Origin: Capnocytophaga sp. oral taxon 863 str. F0517
GTDB taxonomy: Bacteria > Bacteroidota > Bacteroidia > Flavobacteriales > Flavobacteriaceae
Length of the DNA stretch: 64,000 nucleotides
Reading direction: 5' to 3'
NCBI RefSeq assembly: GCF_000466425.1
Contig: NZ_KE992094.1
Location: 1-64,000, forward strand
Each line of letters begins with the position of its first letter. The stretch's first letter is position 1. A model generated the notes under the pieces. That model saw only the letters and a list, made by a program, of their open reading frames with translations, had not been told where the DNA came from and did not search any database. This document shows positions 1-7,798 of this stretch, piece after piece. The position numbers and the translations under genes were made by a program.

Positions 1-53
1 TGAATAGTGAAAAGTGAAAAATTAATGGTCAATTGTTAATGGTGACCCCTAAA

Positions 54-88
54 AACTAACCACTAACCACTAACCACTAACCACTAAT
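54..88. repeat. CACTAAC heptamer array
   Basis: Four to five tandem copies of a 7-base unit (AACTAAC, three CACTAAC, then CACTAAT) lie in non-coding sequence. The flanking TGAATAGTGAAAA at position 1 recurs at about 40432, so this belongs to a family of intergenic spacers seen elsewhere in the window. Confidence 0.8.
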
Positions 89-311
89 AACTGACTCTGC
101 AAAATTACAACATTTGAGGGGGTGAAGTCAAGGAAAGCAGGAGGGAGAAGTAAGAATTTGCACAATAAAAAGATTTGTTAAAAATTGTAGAAATAAGGAG
201 TGATAAAAGTTTTAGTTGGCTTAAATTCTTCGACTCTGACCCTCTTTAATTCTATAATCCAATAGCCCTTAACTCACTATGATACTTAACAAAAAAAATA
301 TAGGAAAATGC

Positions 312-342
312 TTTGATATTGCGAAAAAAAGTTGTACCTTTG
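312..342 (+). promoter_or_regulatory. Promoter of pckA
   Basis: TTTG at 312-315 and TACCTTTG at 335-342 are separated by exactly 19 bases, matching the Bacteroidota sigma-A consensus (TTTG-N19-TAnnTTTG). This leaves a leader of about 60 nt before the ATG at 409. Confidence 0.85.
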
Positions 343-408
343 TCCTACACAAAATCCTTCAAATGGATTGCTTTTTAACTGATTATATTATAATTAAAAG
401 TTTTTTCT

Positions 409-1983
409 ATGAGTACAAAAACTCTTTCCATAGACAAATATGGAATCAAAGGCGCTAATGTGCGTTACCAACTTTCCGCAGATGAGTTACATGCAGAAAC
501 ACTATCTAAGGGATTAGGAAAAGAAGCCTCCTCTGGAGCTTTGGCAGTGAATACAGGAAAATTCACAGGACGTTCTCCTCAAGACCGCTTTATTGTGGAA
601 GATGCTATTACCAAAGACCGTGTATGGTGGGGAAAAATCAACATTCCATTTGCTCCTGAGAAGTTCGATGCTCTTTATGAAAAAGTAGTAGCTTTCTTAT
701 CTAACAAAGAAGTGTATGTACATGATGGCTATGTATGTGCGGATCCTAAATATCGCACCAATGTACGTACGATTACAGAGCTTCCTTGGAGTAACCTCTT
801 TGCCAACAATATGTTCCTTCGTATAGAGGACAGCGAACTGGCTGGATTCAAAGAAGATTGGTTGGTGATCAATGCTCCTAGCTTCTTGGCTGATCCAGCA
901 GTAGATGGCACTCGCCAAGGTAACTTCGCTATCTTGAACTTCACTCGTAAGATTGCCCTTATCGGTGGTACAGGATACACCGGAGAGATCAAAAAAGGTA
1001 TCTTCTCTGCCATGAATTTTGAACTACCTGTATTCCGCAATACAATGCCAATGCACTGTTCTGCTAACGTAGGTAAAGATGGGGATACCGCTATCTTCTT
1101 CGGTCTTTCAGGTACTGGTAAAACCACTCTTTCAGCTGACCCTAACCGCCACCTCATCGGTGATGACGAACATGGTTGGACTCCTGAAAACACCGTATTC
1201 AACTTCGAAGGGGGTTGCTATGCTAAGGTAATTGACCTTACTGCTGAAAAAGAGCCTGAAATCTTCGGAGCTATCAAAAAAGGAGCGATCCTTGAAAACG
1301 TAATTATGGATGATAAGGGTGTGGTGGACTTCTCTCGTACTGATATCACTGAAAACACTCGTGTTTCTTACCCTATTTATCACATTGCCAATATTCAACC
1401 AGGCTCTATAGGACATAATCCTAAAAACATCTTCTTCCTTACTTTCGATGCTTACGGCGTATTGCCTCCTATCTCTAAGCTTACTCCTAATCAAGCTGCT
1501 TACCAATTCATCTCTGGATATACCTCTAAGGTAGCAGGTACAGAAGTAGGTATCACCACTCCTCAAAAAACATTCTCTGCTTGTTTCGGTGCGGCCTTCA
1601 TGCCATTGCACCCAGCTGAATATGGAAAAATGTTGGCTGCAAAAATCAAAGAATCAGGAGTAAATGTATGGCTTGTCAATACCGGATACAACGGTAAGAT
1701 GAAACGTTGCAGCCTCAAAGATACACGTGCCCTTATCACAGCTGCCCTTACAGGAGCGCTCAACCAAGTAGAGTTCAAGGAACTTCCTATCTTCGGATTC
1801 CAAGTACCTCAATCTTGCGCTACAGTATCTGACCAAAGCATCCTCAACCCTGAAAATACTTGGGATGACAAAGCACAATTCGCTGCCAAATCTAGAGAAT
1901 TGGCCGAAGCCTTTGTAGAAAACTTCAAGAAATTCGAAGCTGGTGCTGATGCAGAAGTACTCAAAGGAGCACCTAAATTATAG
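409..1983 (+). CDS. pckA: Phosphoenolpyruvate carboxykinase (ATP)
   Basis: This 524-residue cytosolic enzyme interconverts oxaloacetate plus ATP with phosphoenolpyruvate, CO2 and ADP. In anaerobic or capnophilic Bacteroidota it often runs in the CO2-fixing direction towards succinate. Visible motifs are TGRSPQDR (53-60), GTGYTGE (187-193), the kinase P-loop GLSGTGKTT (232-240) and the metal/ATP loop GDDEHGW (251-257). These mark the ATP-dependent family, and the length is close to the usual 530-540. The gene has its own promoter (312-342) and terminator (2015-2043), so it is probably monocistronic. The ORFs on the opposite strand are shadows of its codon bias. Confidence 0.97.
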   Translation: MSTKTLSIDKYGIKGANVRYQLSADELHAETLSKGLGKEASSGALAVNTGKFTGRSPQDRFIVEDAITKDRVWWGKINIPFAPEKFDALYEKVVAFLSNKEVYVHDGYVCADPKYRTNVRTITELPWSNLFANNMFLRIEDSELAGFKEDWLVINAPSFLADPAVDGTRQGNFAILNFTRKIALIGGTGYTGEIKKGIFSAMNFELPVFRNTMPMHCSANVGKDGDTAIFFGLSGTGKTTLSADPNRHLIGDDEHGWTPENTVFNFEGGCYAKVIDLTAEKEPEIFGAIKKGAILENVIMDDKGVVDFSRTDITENTRVSYPIYHIANIQPGSIGHNPKNIFFLTFDAYGVLPPISKLTPNQAAYQFISGYTSKVAGTEVGITTPQKTFSACFGAAFMPLHPAEYGKMLAAKIKESGVNVWLVNTGYNGKMKRCSLKDTRALITAALTGALNQVEFKELPIFGFQVPQSCATVSDQSILNPENTWDDKAQFAAKSRELAEAFVENFKKFEAGADAEVLKGAPKL

Positions 1984-2014
1984 GAATAATTATGATTTAA
2001 GTTTTACAAAAGAA

Positions 2015-2043
2015 AGAACCTATCGAAATCTTCGGTAGGTTCT
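2015..2043 (+). terminator. Hairpin terminator after pckA
   Basis: AGAACCTATCG (2015-2025) pairs with CGGTAGGTTCT (2033-2043) across a 7-base loop, with one wobble pair. A pyrimidine-rich tail follows. It sits between convergent pckA and the DUF488 gene. Confidence 0.75.
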
Positions 2044-2051
2044 CTCCTTAT

Positions 2052-2414
2052 TTACGAAGGCTCTTTGGAAATGGAAGCCTCTATAAATTCTTGAAGAATA
2101 GGGAGTTGGCAGTGATTGACGTCCTTGCTTGCGGTAAGGAGCGTAATGACCTCTTTCCCCTGAAGGAGTTGTAGGAAATCAGCAGTATGTGGATTGCCAG
2201 AGAGCTCCTCCCAGTAGGAAGTCTTGAAAGTTTCAAAGTCATCACTTGCATGGAAAGCCTTGCGCAGCGTATCGGAGGGGGCTATCTCTTTGTCCCACAG
2301 ATCCACATCCAAGTTCTCCTTTTTGATACCACGAGGGTAGATTTTATCCACCAAAATACGAAAACCATCCGAATTCTCTTTGGCCTGATAAATACGTTTT
2401 AAGTTGATTTTCAT
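2052..2414 (-). CDS. DUF488 family protein
   Basis: This 120-residue protein has the compact layout of the DUF488/YeaO family: an N-terminal strand with an LVDKIYPRG segment, a central DLWDKEIAPS stretch, and a C-terminal strand ending in LLTASKD before a helical tail. The biochemical function of the family is not established. No signal peptide or membrane segment is visible. It is transcribed towards pckA and has a possible promoter at 2436-2443 (minus strand). The family call rests on recognised motifs, not on a search. Confidence 0.8.
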   Translation of the reverse strand: MKINLKRIYQAKENSDGFRILVDKIYPRGIKKENLDVDLWDKEIAPSDTLRKAFHASDDFETFKTSYWEELSGNPHTADFLQLLQGKEVITLLTASKDVNHCQLPILQEFIEASISKEPS

Positions 2415-2435
2415 AAGTTAAGCTGTTTTAAAACA

Positions 2436-2443
2436 CAAAAGTA
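2436..2443 (-). promoter_or_regulatory. -7 box for DUF488 gene
   Basis: On the minus strand this reads TACTTTTG, matching TAnnTTTG, 22 nt upstream of the ATG. I see no well-spaced -33 TTTG. Confidence 0.5.
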
Positions 2444-2488
2444 CTACAATTTTCCCAAAAAAACTACTCCTATATCATTATTTTTTTA

Positions 2489-2496
2489 TACCTTTG
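2489..2496 (+). promoter_or_regulatory. -7 box for Cys-rich protein gene
   Basis: TACCTTTG lies 23 nt upstream of the ATG at 2520, giving a very short leader. No clear TTTG is seen 19 bases further upstream. Confidence 0.6.
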
Positions 2497-2519
2497 CAGC
2501 GAATTTAATACAACATCCT

Positions 2520-2963
2520 ATGAAACGTTTGTTCATGTTATTCGTGATGGCTATGGCACCTCTTGCCATGAGTGCACAGGACAATAGCCAACAAGTACAA
2601 CCAGAGAAAGCTACTACTAAAGCTTGCTGCAAAGACAAAAAAGAAGGAGCTTCATGCCATAAAGAAGGCGCAGAGAAAGTAGCTTGTCACAAAGATGAGA
2701 AACCATCTTGCGATGAAAACAACAAAAAATGCTGCAAAGACAGCAAAAATTGTTGTAAAAATAGCAAAGATGAAAAATCTTGCTGCAAGGAAGGTAAAGC
2801 CTGCTGCAAAGATGGTAAAGAAGGCAAATCTTGCTGCAAAGACGGCAAAGGTAAAGACGGCAAGTCTTGTGGAAAAGACCAAAGCGGTGTAGCTTCCGAC
2901 AAAAAAGAAGATTGCAAGAAAGACGGTAAAAAATCTTGCTGTGCTTCCAAAAAAGCCGCTTAA
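2520..2963 (+). CDS. Exported Cys/Lys-rich repeat protein (metallothionein-like)
   Basis: The 147-residue product has a clear signal peptide (KR start, hydrophobic LFMLFVMAMAPLAM, likely cleavage after A19 in MSA-Q). The mature part is low-complexity: 19 cysteines, mostly as CC pairs in CCKD/CCKEG/CCKDGK units separated by Lys, Asp, Glu and Gly, plus a few His (CHKE, CHKD). There is almost nothing hydrophobic, so a folded core without metal or disulfides is unlikely. I recognise no named family. Binding of thiophilic metals (Cu, Zn, Cd) in the periplasm or at the surface is an inference from composition. Its own promoter (2489-2496) and terminator (2989-3013) make it a one-gene unit between DUF488 and lepA. 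Confidence 0.8.
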   Translation: MKRLFMLFVMAMAPLAMSAQDNSQQVQPEKATTKACCKDKKEGASCHKEGAEKVACHKDEKPSCDENNKKCCKDSKNCCKNSKDEKSCCKEGKACCKDGKEGKSCCKDGKGKDGKSCGKDQSGVASDKKEDCKKDGKKSCCASKKAA

Positions 2964-2988
2964 TCGTATTTTTTACAAAGGAACAAAG

Positions 2989-3013
2989 AGCTATCCTATG
3001 GGGTAGCTTTTTT
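2989..3013 (+). terminator. Terminator of Cys-rich protein gene
   Basis: AGCTATCC (2989-2996), loop TATG, GGGTAGCT (3001-3008), then a run of T. This is a compact intrinsic terminator with one wobble pair. Confidence 0.85.
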
Positions 3014-3037
3014 CTTTTATAATCCAAAAAAATAATG

Positions 3038-3045
3038 TATCTTTG
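3038..3045 (+). promoter_or_regulatory. -7 box for lepA
   Basis: TATCTTTG lies about 85 nt before the lepA ATG, which places the repeat-bearing region 3058-3120 inside the transcribed leader. The expected -33 position holds TTTT rather than TTTG. Confidence 0.65.
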
Positions 3046-3057
3046 CCCCTTGAACAG

Positions 3058-3120
3058 TTATTAGTTGTTAGTGATTAGTTATTGGATACGAACAACTAAC
3101 AACTAATGATTAATAACTAA
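3058..3120. repeat. Inverted repeat in lepA leader
   Basis: ATTAGTTGTTAG (3060-3071) is perfectly complementary to CTAACAACTAAT (3096-3107). A second, alternative pairing is possible between TTAGTTATT (3076-3084) and the AATAACTAA at 3112-3120. The element belongs to the dispersed ATTAGT/ACTAAT spacer family and ends ten bases before the ATG. Confidence 0.7.
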
Positions 3121-3129
3121 AAGGAACGA

Positions 3130-4926
3130 ATGAAAAATATCCGTAATTTCTGCATCATTGCACATATCGATCACGGCAAGAGTACCTTAGCCGACCGTCT
3201 GCTTGACTTTACCCAAACCGTAACCGAACGTGAAAAGCAAGACCAATTGCTTGACAACATGGATTTGGAGCGCGAACGTGGTATTACCATCAAAAGCCAC
3301 GCCATCCAAATGGAATATGTGTATAAAGGCGAGAAATATATCCTCAACCTTATTGATACCCCAGGCCATGTGGATTTCTCCTATGAGGTGTCCCGCTCTA
3401 TTGCTGCCTGTGAGGGGGCGCTCCTTATCGTAGATGCTGCTCAAAGTATTCAGGCACAGACCATTTCCAACCTTTACTTGGCCTTGGAAAACAACTTGGA
3501 AATCATTCCTGTCCTTAACAAAATAGACCTACCGAGTGCCAACCCAGAGGAGGTGAAAGATGACATCGTAGACCTTCTCGGTTGCTCCCCAGAGGATATT
3601 ATCCCAGCCAGTGGAAAAACAGGCTTAGGGGTAGAGGCTATTTTGGAGGCCATTATAGAGCGTATCCCTGCCCCTAAGGGTGACCCTAAAGCACCGCTAC
3701 AAGCGCTTATCTTCGACTCGGTGTACAACTCTTTCCGTGGGGTGGAGACTTACTTCCGAGTGATGAATGGTGAGATACGCAAGGGGCAGAAAATCAAGTT
3801 CATGTCCAATGGCAAGACTTACGATGCTGATGAGGTAGGTACCCTCAAGCTCAACCAAGTACCTAAGCCTGTGATCTCTACCGGCGATGTGGGCTACCTT
3901 ATCACTGGTATCAAGGATGCGCGCGAGGTGAAAGTGGGGGACACCATTACCTCGGCAGTCGATGGCTGTAAGGAGGCTATTGACGGCTTTGAGAACGTGA
4001 AACCGATGGTCTTTGCAGGTATTTACCCCGTAGATACGGAAGACTACGAAGAGCTACGCGCCTCTATGGAAAAGCTCCAGCTCAATGATGCTTCGCTTGT
4101 CTTTACCCCCGAGAGTTCGGCTGCTTTGGGCTTTGGTTTCCGCTGTGGTTTCTTAGGAATGTTGCATTTGGAAATCGTACAAGAGCGTTTGGAGCGTGAG
4201 TTTGGCATGACCGTGATTACTACCGTGCCCAACGTAAGTTATCATGCCTTCACCAAGAAAGAGCCTGAAAAACCTATTATTGTCAATAACCCTTCCGACC
4301 TTCCCGATCCTTCCAAAATAGACCGTGTAGAGGAGCCCTATATCAAGGCAAGTATTATCACTAAGGCCGATTTTATCGGTCAGGTCATGTCGCTCTGTAT
4401 AGAAAAGCGTGGGATCATCACCCACCAGCACTACCTCACCCCTGAGCGTGTAGAGCTGAACTTTGATATGCCCTTGGCCGAAATCGTATTTGACTTCTAC
4501 GACCGCCTGAAGACCGTCAGCAAGGGGTATGCCTCCTTTGACTATTCGCCTATAGGCATGCGCGCTTCTAATCTGGTAAAGGTAGATATTCTTATCAACT
4601 CTCAGTCGGTAGATGCACTTTCGGCCCTTATCCATGCTGATAATGCTTATAACATTGGCAAGAAGATGTGTGAGAAGCTCCGTGAGCTAATCCCACGTCA
4701 GCAGTTTGATATCCCGATACAGGCGGCTATTGGGGCTAAAATCATCTCCCGTGAGACTATCAAAGCCTTGCGTAAGGACGTTACTGCCAAATGTTACGGA
4801 GGGGACATCTCGCGTAAACGCAAGCTCTTAGAGAAACAGAAAGCCGGTAAGAAACGTATGCGCCAAGTCGGCAACGTAGAGATTCCACAAAGTGCCTTTA
4901 TGGCGGTGCTCAAGCTGAATGACTGA
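3130..4926 (+). CDS. lepA: Elongation factor 4 (LepA) GTPase
   Basis: The 598-residue ribosomal GTPase has the canonical LepA order: GTPase domain with G1 AHIDHGKST (11-19), G3 DTPGH and G4 NKID, then EF-G-like domains II, III and V, and the LepA-specific C-terminal domain containing [20 protein letters not shown]. Length matches the family (about 600). LepA acts on stalled or post-translocation ribosomes and affects initiation and biogenesis. The leader is about 80 nt and contains an inverted repeat that could fold. The downstream genes (4958 onwards) are much more AT-rich and are probably not a functional operon with it. Confidence 0.98.
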   Translation: MKNIRNFCIIAHIDHGKSTLADRLLDFTQTVTEREKQDQLLDNMDLERERGITIKSHAIQMEYVYKGEKYILNLIDTPGHVDFSYEVSRSIAACEGALLIVDAAQSIQAQTISNLYLALENNLEIIPVLNKIDLPSANPEEVKDDIVDLLGCSPEDIIPASGKTGLGVEAILEAIIERIPAPKGDPKAPLQALIFDSVYNSFRGVETYFRVMNGEIRKGQKIKFMSNGKTYDADEVGTLKLNQVPKPVISTGDVGYLITGIKDAREVKVGDTITSAVDGCKEAIDGFENVKPMVFAGIYPVDTEDYEELRASMEKLQLNDASLVFTPESSAALGFGFRCGFLGMLHLEIVQERLEREFGMTVITTVPNVSYHAFTKKEPEKPIIVNNPSDLPDPSKIDRVEEPYIKASIITKADFIGQVMSLCIEKRGIITHQHYLTPERVELNFDMPLAEIVFDFYDRLKTVSKGYASFDYSPIGMRASNLVKVDILINSQSVDALSALIHADNAYNIGKKMCEKLRELIPRQQFDIPIQAAIGAKIISRETIKALRKDVTAKCYGGDISRKRKLLEKQKAGKKRMRQVGNVEIPQSAFMAVLKLND

Positions 4927-4957
4927 GGGTTATGTAAACAAATAAATCTAATTTAGT

Positions 4958-5824
4958 ATGAAACATTTAGTTGGAGAAAAATTACAAAAAGCCATATATA
5001 ATACAATATCTATGGCTGAAAAAGAACTAATAATAGTTTCCCCTTATATTCAATTAAGCAAAGACCTGAAAGAAAAAATTTTTAAGGTACACCCTAATAA
5101 TTCAAGCCTACATATTATAATAGTATTTGGTAAAAATGAAAATGATATGGAGAAAAGTTTTAAAAAAGAAGATATAGAATTCTTTTTAAAATTCCCTAAT
5201 ATCACTATTGTTTATATTCCAGAATTGCATGGTAAATACTATTATAATGGGAAACAATCAATTTCTACATCAATGAATTTGATAGAGTATTCCTTAAAAA
5301 ATAATATAGAATTTGGAGTCCTTTCAAAAAGAAATTTCCTTAAAAATATTGTTTATAAAAATAATTTTTTCAATTCTTCTAAAAAGGATATATTGAATAT
5401 AATAGAAAAGGAAGGGAAAACAATATTTGTAAAAAGACCTAATTATCGTAAAAAATATTTTGGTCTTCTAAAGGATCTTGTAGGATTTACAATTCATTTA
5501 AACTTATTTGAAGAAATATGGAATGGAAAGGGTTTAAAAGATTTGAAAAAGATTAATTATACCTCCTTTCCAAAAGAAAATTATGTAAATAAGTCAAATG
5601 AGATAGAAATAATAAGCAAAAAGGAAAAAGGGCATTGTATTCGATGTAATACAGAAATACCTTTTAATAAAAATATACCTCTTTGCAAAAGATGTTTTTA
5701 TCAATGGAATGAATACAAAAATCCAGATTATATAGAGAGCTATTGTCATTGTTGTGGGAAGAAAAAAACAAATATAAGTAAATCCACTCCTCTATGTTAT
5801 GATTGTATACTAGAAAACATATGA
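4958..5824 (+). CDS. PLD-like (single HKD) protein with two C-terminal zinc ribbons
   Basis: In this 288-residue protein, residues 1-125 look like one phospholipase-D-superfamily domain: a LIIVSPY strand (24-30), then H91-G-K93 followed by S105 and N107, the shape of a degenerate HxK(x)4D..S..N motif. Single-HKD proteins normally dimerise and act as nucleases, and some bind nucleic acid without cutting. Residues 227-246 (C227, C230, C243, C246) and 263-283 (C263, C266, C280, C283) form two CxxC-CxxC zinc ribbons. The classic HKD aspartate is not obvious, so activity is uncertain. Base composition is clearly richer in AT than lepA and menD, suggesting acquisition. It is followed 48 nt later by the FRG gene. 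Confidence 0.75.
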   Translation: MKHLVGEKLQKAIYNTISMAEKELIIVSPYIQLSKDLKEKIFKVHPNNSSLHIIIVFGKNENDMEKSFKKEDIEFFLKFPNITIVYIPELHGKYYYNGKQSISTSMNLIEYSLKNNIEFGVLSKRNFLKNIVYKNNFFNSSKKDILNIIEKEGKTIFVKRPNYRKKYFGLLKDLVGFTIHLNLFEEIWNGKGLKDLKKINYTSFPKENYVNKSNEIEIISKKEKGHCIRCNTEIPFNKNIPLCKRCFYQWNEYKNPDYIESYCHCCGKKKTNISKSTPLCYDCILENI

Positions 5825-5872
5825 TTATAATGTATTAATTTACAATTTTACAATGTTTTTAAATTGAATTTA

Positions 5873-7036
5873 ATGATTATAGAGAATATAGGTGATTTTT
5901 TAGAACAATTAAAAAAAATAGAAAGTAAAGAAGGAAATTCTTTATTCTATAGAGGACATTCTAATGAAGCTTATGAATTAGAGCCTTCTATTTATAGAAA
6001 GAATGAAAAAAGAGTCTTTCTTTATATAGAGAATGAAGATAAAATCTATAGAGAGACTATTGCTAAAATACCTTATGATTTTAAAGGGAAAAATACCATA
6101 GAATCATTAGTACTAATGCAACATTATGGAGTTCCTACACGGATATTAGATTTAACAACCAATCCTTTAGTAGCTCTTTATTTTGCTTGTGTTGGAGATG
6201 AAGATAAAGATGGAGAAGTTATAGTTTTTGATATACCTGAAGAAACTACTTGTTATTTTGATAGTGATAAGGTTACTATTTTAGCTAATCTTGCTAAATG
6301 TAAGAATAATTTCAGGTACAAGAAAAAAATTTTTTTAGATTTAGAAGAGAATAAAGAAAGAATAAAGAATTTATTTAAAAAGGATATAGAAAAATGCTCT
6401 AACACTAATAAGGAAAGTATTATTTCTTTTTTAGAAAGTAAAAGGGATATTATTGCAAAAAAAACAGAACAATTAAAAAAGGAAGATTTAGAAAAGAATG
6501 TTGAAACTATAATAGAGAAACTAATTATTGAATATAAGGGAACAAAATTATTAGATTTACCAAATTTATCAGATTTAGATTGTTTATATAATAAATTATT
6601 AGTAGAAATTAGTAGTGCATATAACTATAGAGTAAAGGAAGTTATTATTCCTGCTTTAAATAATTACTATTTTTCCAATTTATTACATTATATTAGAGAA
6701 GACAAGTCCTATTTCAAACCTATTATAAATCCTAATGATATAAGAAGTGTTTTTGCTATCAAACCAAAATTAGATAATCCTCGTATTGTAAGACAATATG
6801 GAGCTTTCTTAATATTTGGTGTTAAAGAAAAAAATAAAGAAATGCCTAAAGTAGAAAACAACTGGATAATAAGAGGAAAAAAGTCTACATCAAAAGAAAG
6901 GTTGATAATTAAAAGTTCAAATAAGAAAGATATTAAAGACGAATTAAGCAATTTAGGAATAAACAAAAGCACTTTATTCCCTGAAATAGATAAAGTAGCT
7001 GATTATATTAAAGAAAAGTATACTGCTAAAAATTAA
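5873..7036 (+). CDS. FRG domain-containing protein
   Basis: The N-terminal third carries the FRG-domain signatures: FYRGHS near residue 25 and the block QHYGVPTRILDLTTNPL followed by ALYFA around residues 83-105. The rest (roughly 130-290) is Lys/Glu-rich and helical, possibly coiled coil. A C-terminal segment includes NPRIVRQYGAFLIFG, a usual FRG partner segment. A TTG at 5864 could extend the frame by three codons, but the ATG at 5873 is preferred. FRG domains have no settled biochemical activity and occur in single-gene accessory loci. The gene shares the AT-rich composition of its upstream PLD-like neighbour, and the two look like one acquired unit. Confidence 0.8.
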   Translation: MIIENIGDFLEQLKKIESKEGNSLFYRGHSNEAYELEPSIYRKNEKRVFLYIENEDKIYRETIAKIPYDFKGKNTIESLVLMQHYGVPTRILDLTTNPLVALYFACVGDEDKDGEVIVFDIPEETTCYFDSDKVTILANLAKCKNNFRYKKKIFLDLEENKERIKNLFKKDIEKCSNTNKESIISFLESKRDIIAKKTEQLKKEDLEKNVETIIEKLIIEYKGTKLLDLPNLSDLDCLYNKLLVEISSAYNYRVKEVIIPALNNYYFSNLLHYIREDKSYFKPIINPNDIRSVFAIKPKLDNPRIVRQYGAFLIFGVKEKNKEMPKVENNWIIRGKKSTSKERLIIKSSNKKDIKDELSNLGINKSTLFPEIDKVADYIKEKYTAKN

Positions 7037-7044
7037 ACACCCTT

Positions 7045-7416
7045 ATGCCCATCCTTATTGGCAATAACCTATTTATCGAAGAACTCCCAGTAGATTACAA
7101 TGGGAAGCTGTTAGATCTTGATCCTTATATTGCACTGCTAAATGCTTTTTTTGATAAGTTGGAGGTAGAATGTGTAAGGGAGTGTTGTGGTATTGAGGCG
7201 TTTTCGTTTATGCCTGAGGATATCCACAAGGCGCTTGCAGGACTCTCTGCTGAAACTGTGATAACACAACTCAAAGCTATGCAAACTGCTATAGAAGAAC
7301 AATGGTGGTACAAGACCGTTGGTAGCACTATTCTAAACAATAATTTTGATAGGAAAGTATTTTTACAACTATTGGGGCATATTATAAAAACCATTTCTAC
7401 AAATCCCTCACTATGA
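7045..7416 (+). CDS. Hypothetical protein, possibly DUF6331-like
   Basis: This 123-residue soluble protein has no signal peptide or membrane segment. The central VRECCGIEAFSF segment followed by an acidic EDIHKAL helix resembles what I remember of DUF6331 proteins, but I hold that lightly. Its stop overlaps the start of the next gene (ATGA at 7413-7416), so translational coupling is likely. GC content returns towards that of the housekeeping genes here, which separates it from the AT-rich PLD/FRG pair although only 8 nt lie between. No function can be assigned. Confidence 0.7.
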   Translation: MPILIGNNLFIEELPVDYNGKLLDLDPYIALLNAFFDKLEVECVRECCGIEAFSFMPEDIHKALAGLSAETVITQLKAMQTAIEEQWWYKTVGSTILNNNFDRKVFLQLLGHIIKTISTNPSL

Positions 7417-7796
7417 AACAGAAACTCCGAAAGTTAGTTCATAAAGACAAGGAATATTTGTATAGGGTAGATACCGCTTATAATAGGAAAGGGGATCATA
7501 ACTCACTACTTTCGGTGCATATTTTCTTAAGTGGTGAGAAGAATACGCCCTTGTGTATTGATTTTATCACTTTTGAAGATGAGTTTATGGGGCAACCCCT
7601 CAATGGAAATATCAAATTACTCAATAAAACTACACAAACCGAGGATCTCATCAATCTTAATGAACCTAAATATATCCCCAAACTTATAGATTGGGCAGAA
7701 ATACAAGGTTGGACAGGTACTCAAAAAATAGCTGCCTTAAATGGCTTACTTTTCTTACAGTCATTAGGATATGATATCACTCCCTTGCAAAAATAA
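7413..7796 (+). CDS. Hypothetical protein
   Basis: A 127-residue protein that I do not recognise. It starts with a basic stretch (KQKLRKLVHKDKEYLYR) that reads as the first strands of a small alpha/beta fold. It ends in a helical IDWAEIQGWTGTQKIAALNGLLFLQSLG segment split by a turn. No signal peptide, membrane segment or metal motif is seen. The start codon overlaps the stop of the 7045 gene, and the next start lies two bases after its stop, so the three genes form a tight cistron. Size and packing resemble polyimmunity-type cassettes, but nothing in the sequence proves that. Confidence 0.65.
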   Translation: MKQKLRKLVHKDKEYLYRVDTAYNRKGDHNSLLSVHIFLSGEKNTPLCIDFITFEDEFMGQPLNGNIKLLNKTTQTEDLINLNEPKYIPKLIDWAEIQGWTGTQKIAALNGLLFLQSLGYDITPLQK

Positions 7797-7798
7797 GA

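Larger units (their letters stand above)
1..408. other. Intergenic region before pckA
   Basis: No coding frame is supported here. The first 90 bases are low-complexity repeats (TGAATAGTGAAAAGTG, then ATTAATGG, then CACTAAC heptamers). Bases 90-310 are AT-rich with nothing recognisable. The last 100 bases hold the pckA promoter and leader. Confidence 0.7.

Noticed and set aside
697-1878. Several antisense ORFs opposite pckA
   Set aside because: They arise from the codon bias of pckA, show no promoter, start context or recognisable protein pattern, and overlap each other.
2617-3027. Cys/Leu/Phe-rich ORFs antisense to the Cys-rich protein gene
   Set aside because: They are complements of the CCKD repeats; composition alone explains them.
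4153-4635. 160-residue antisense ORF inside lepA
   Set aside because: A shadow of the lepA reading frame, with no independent signals.
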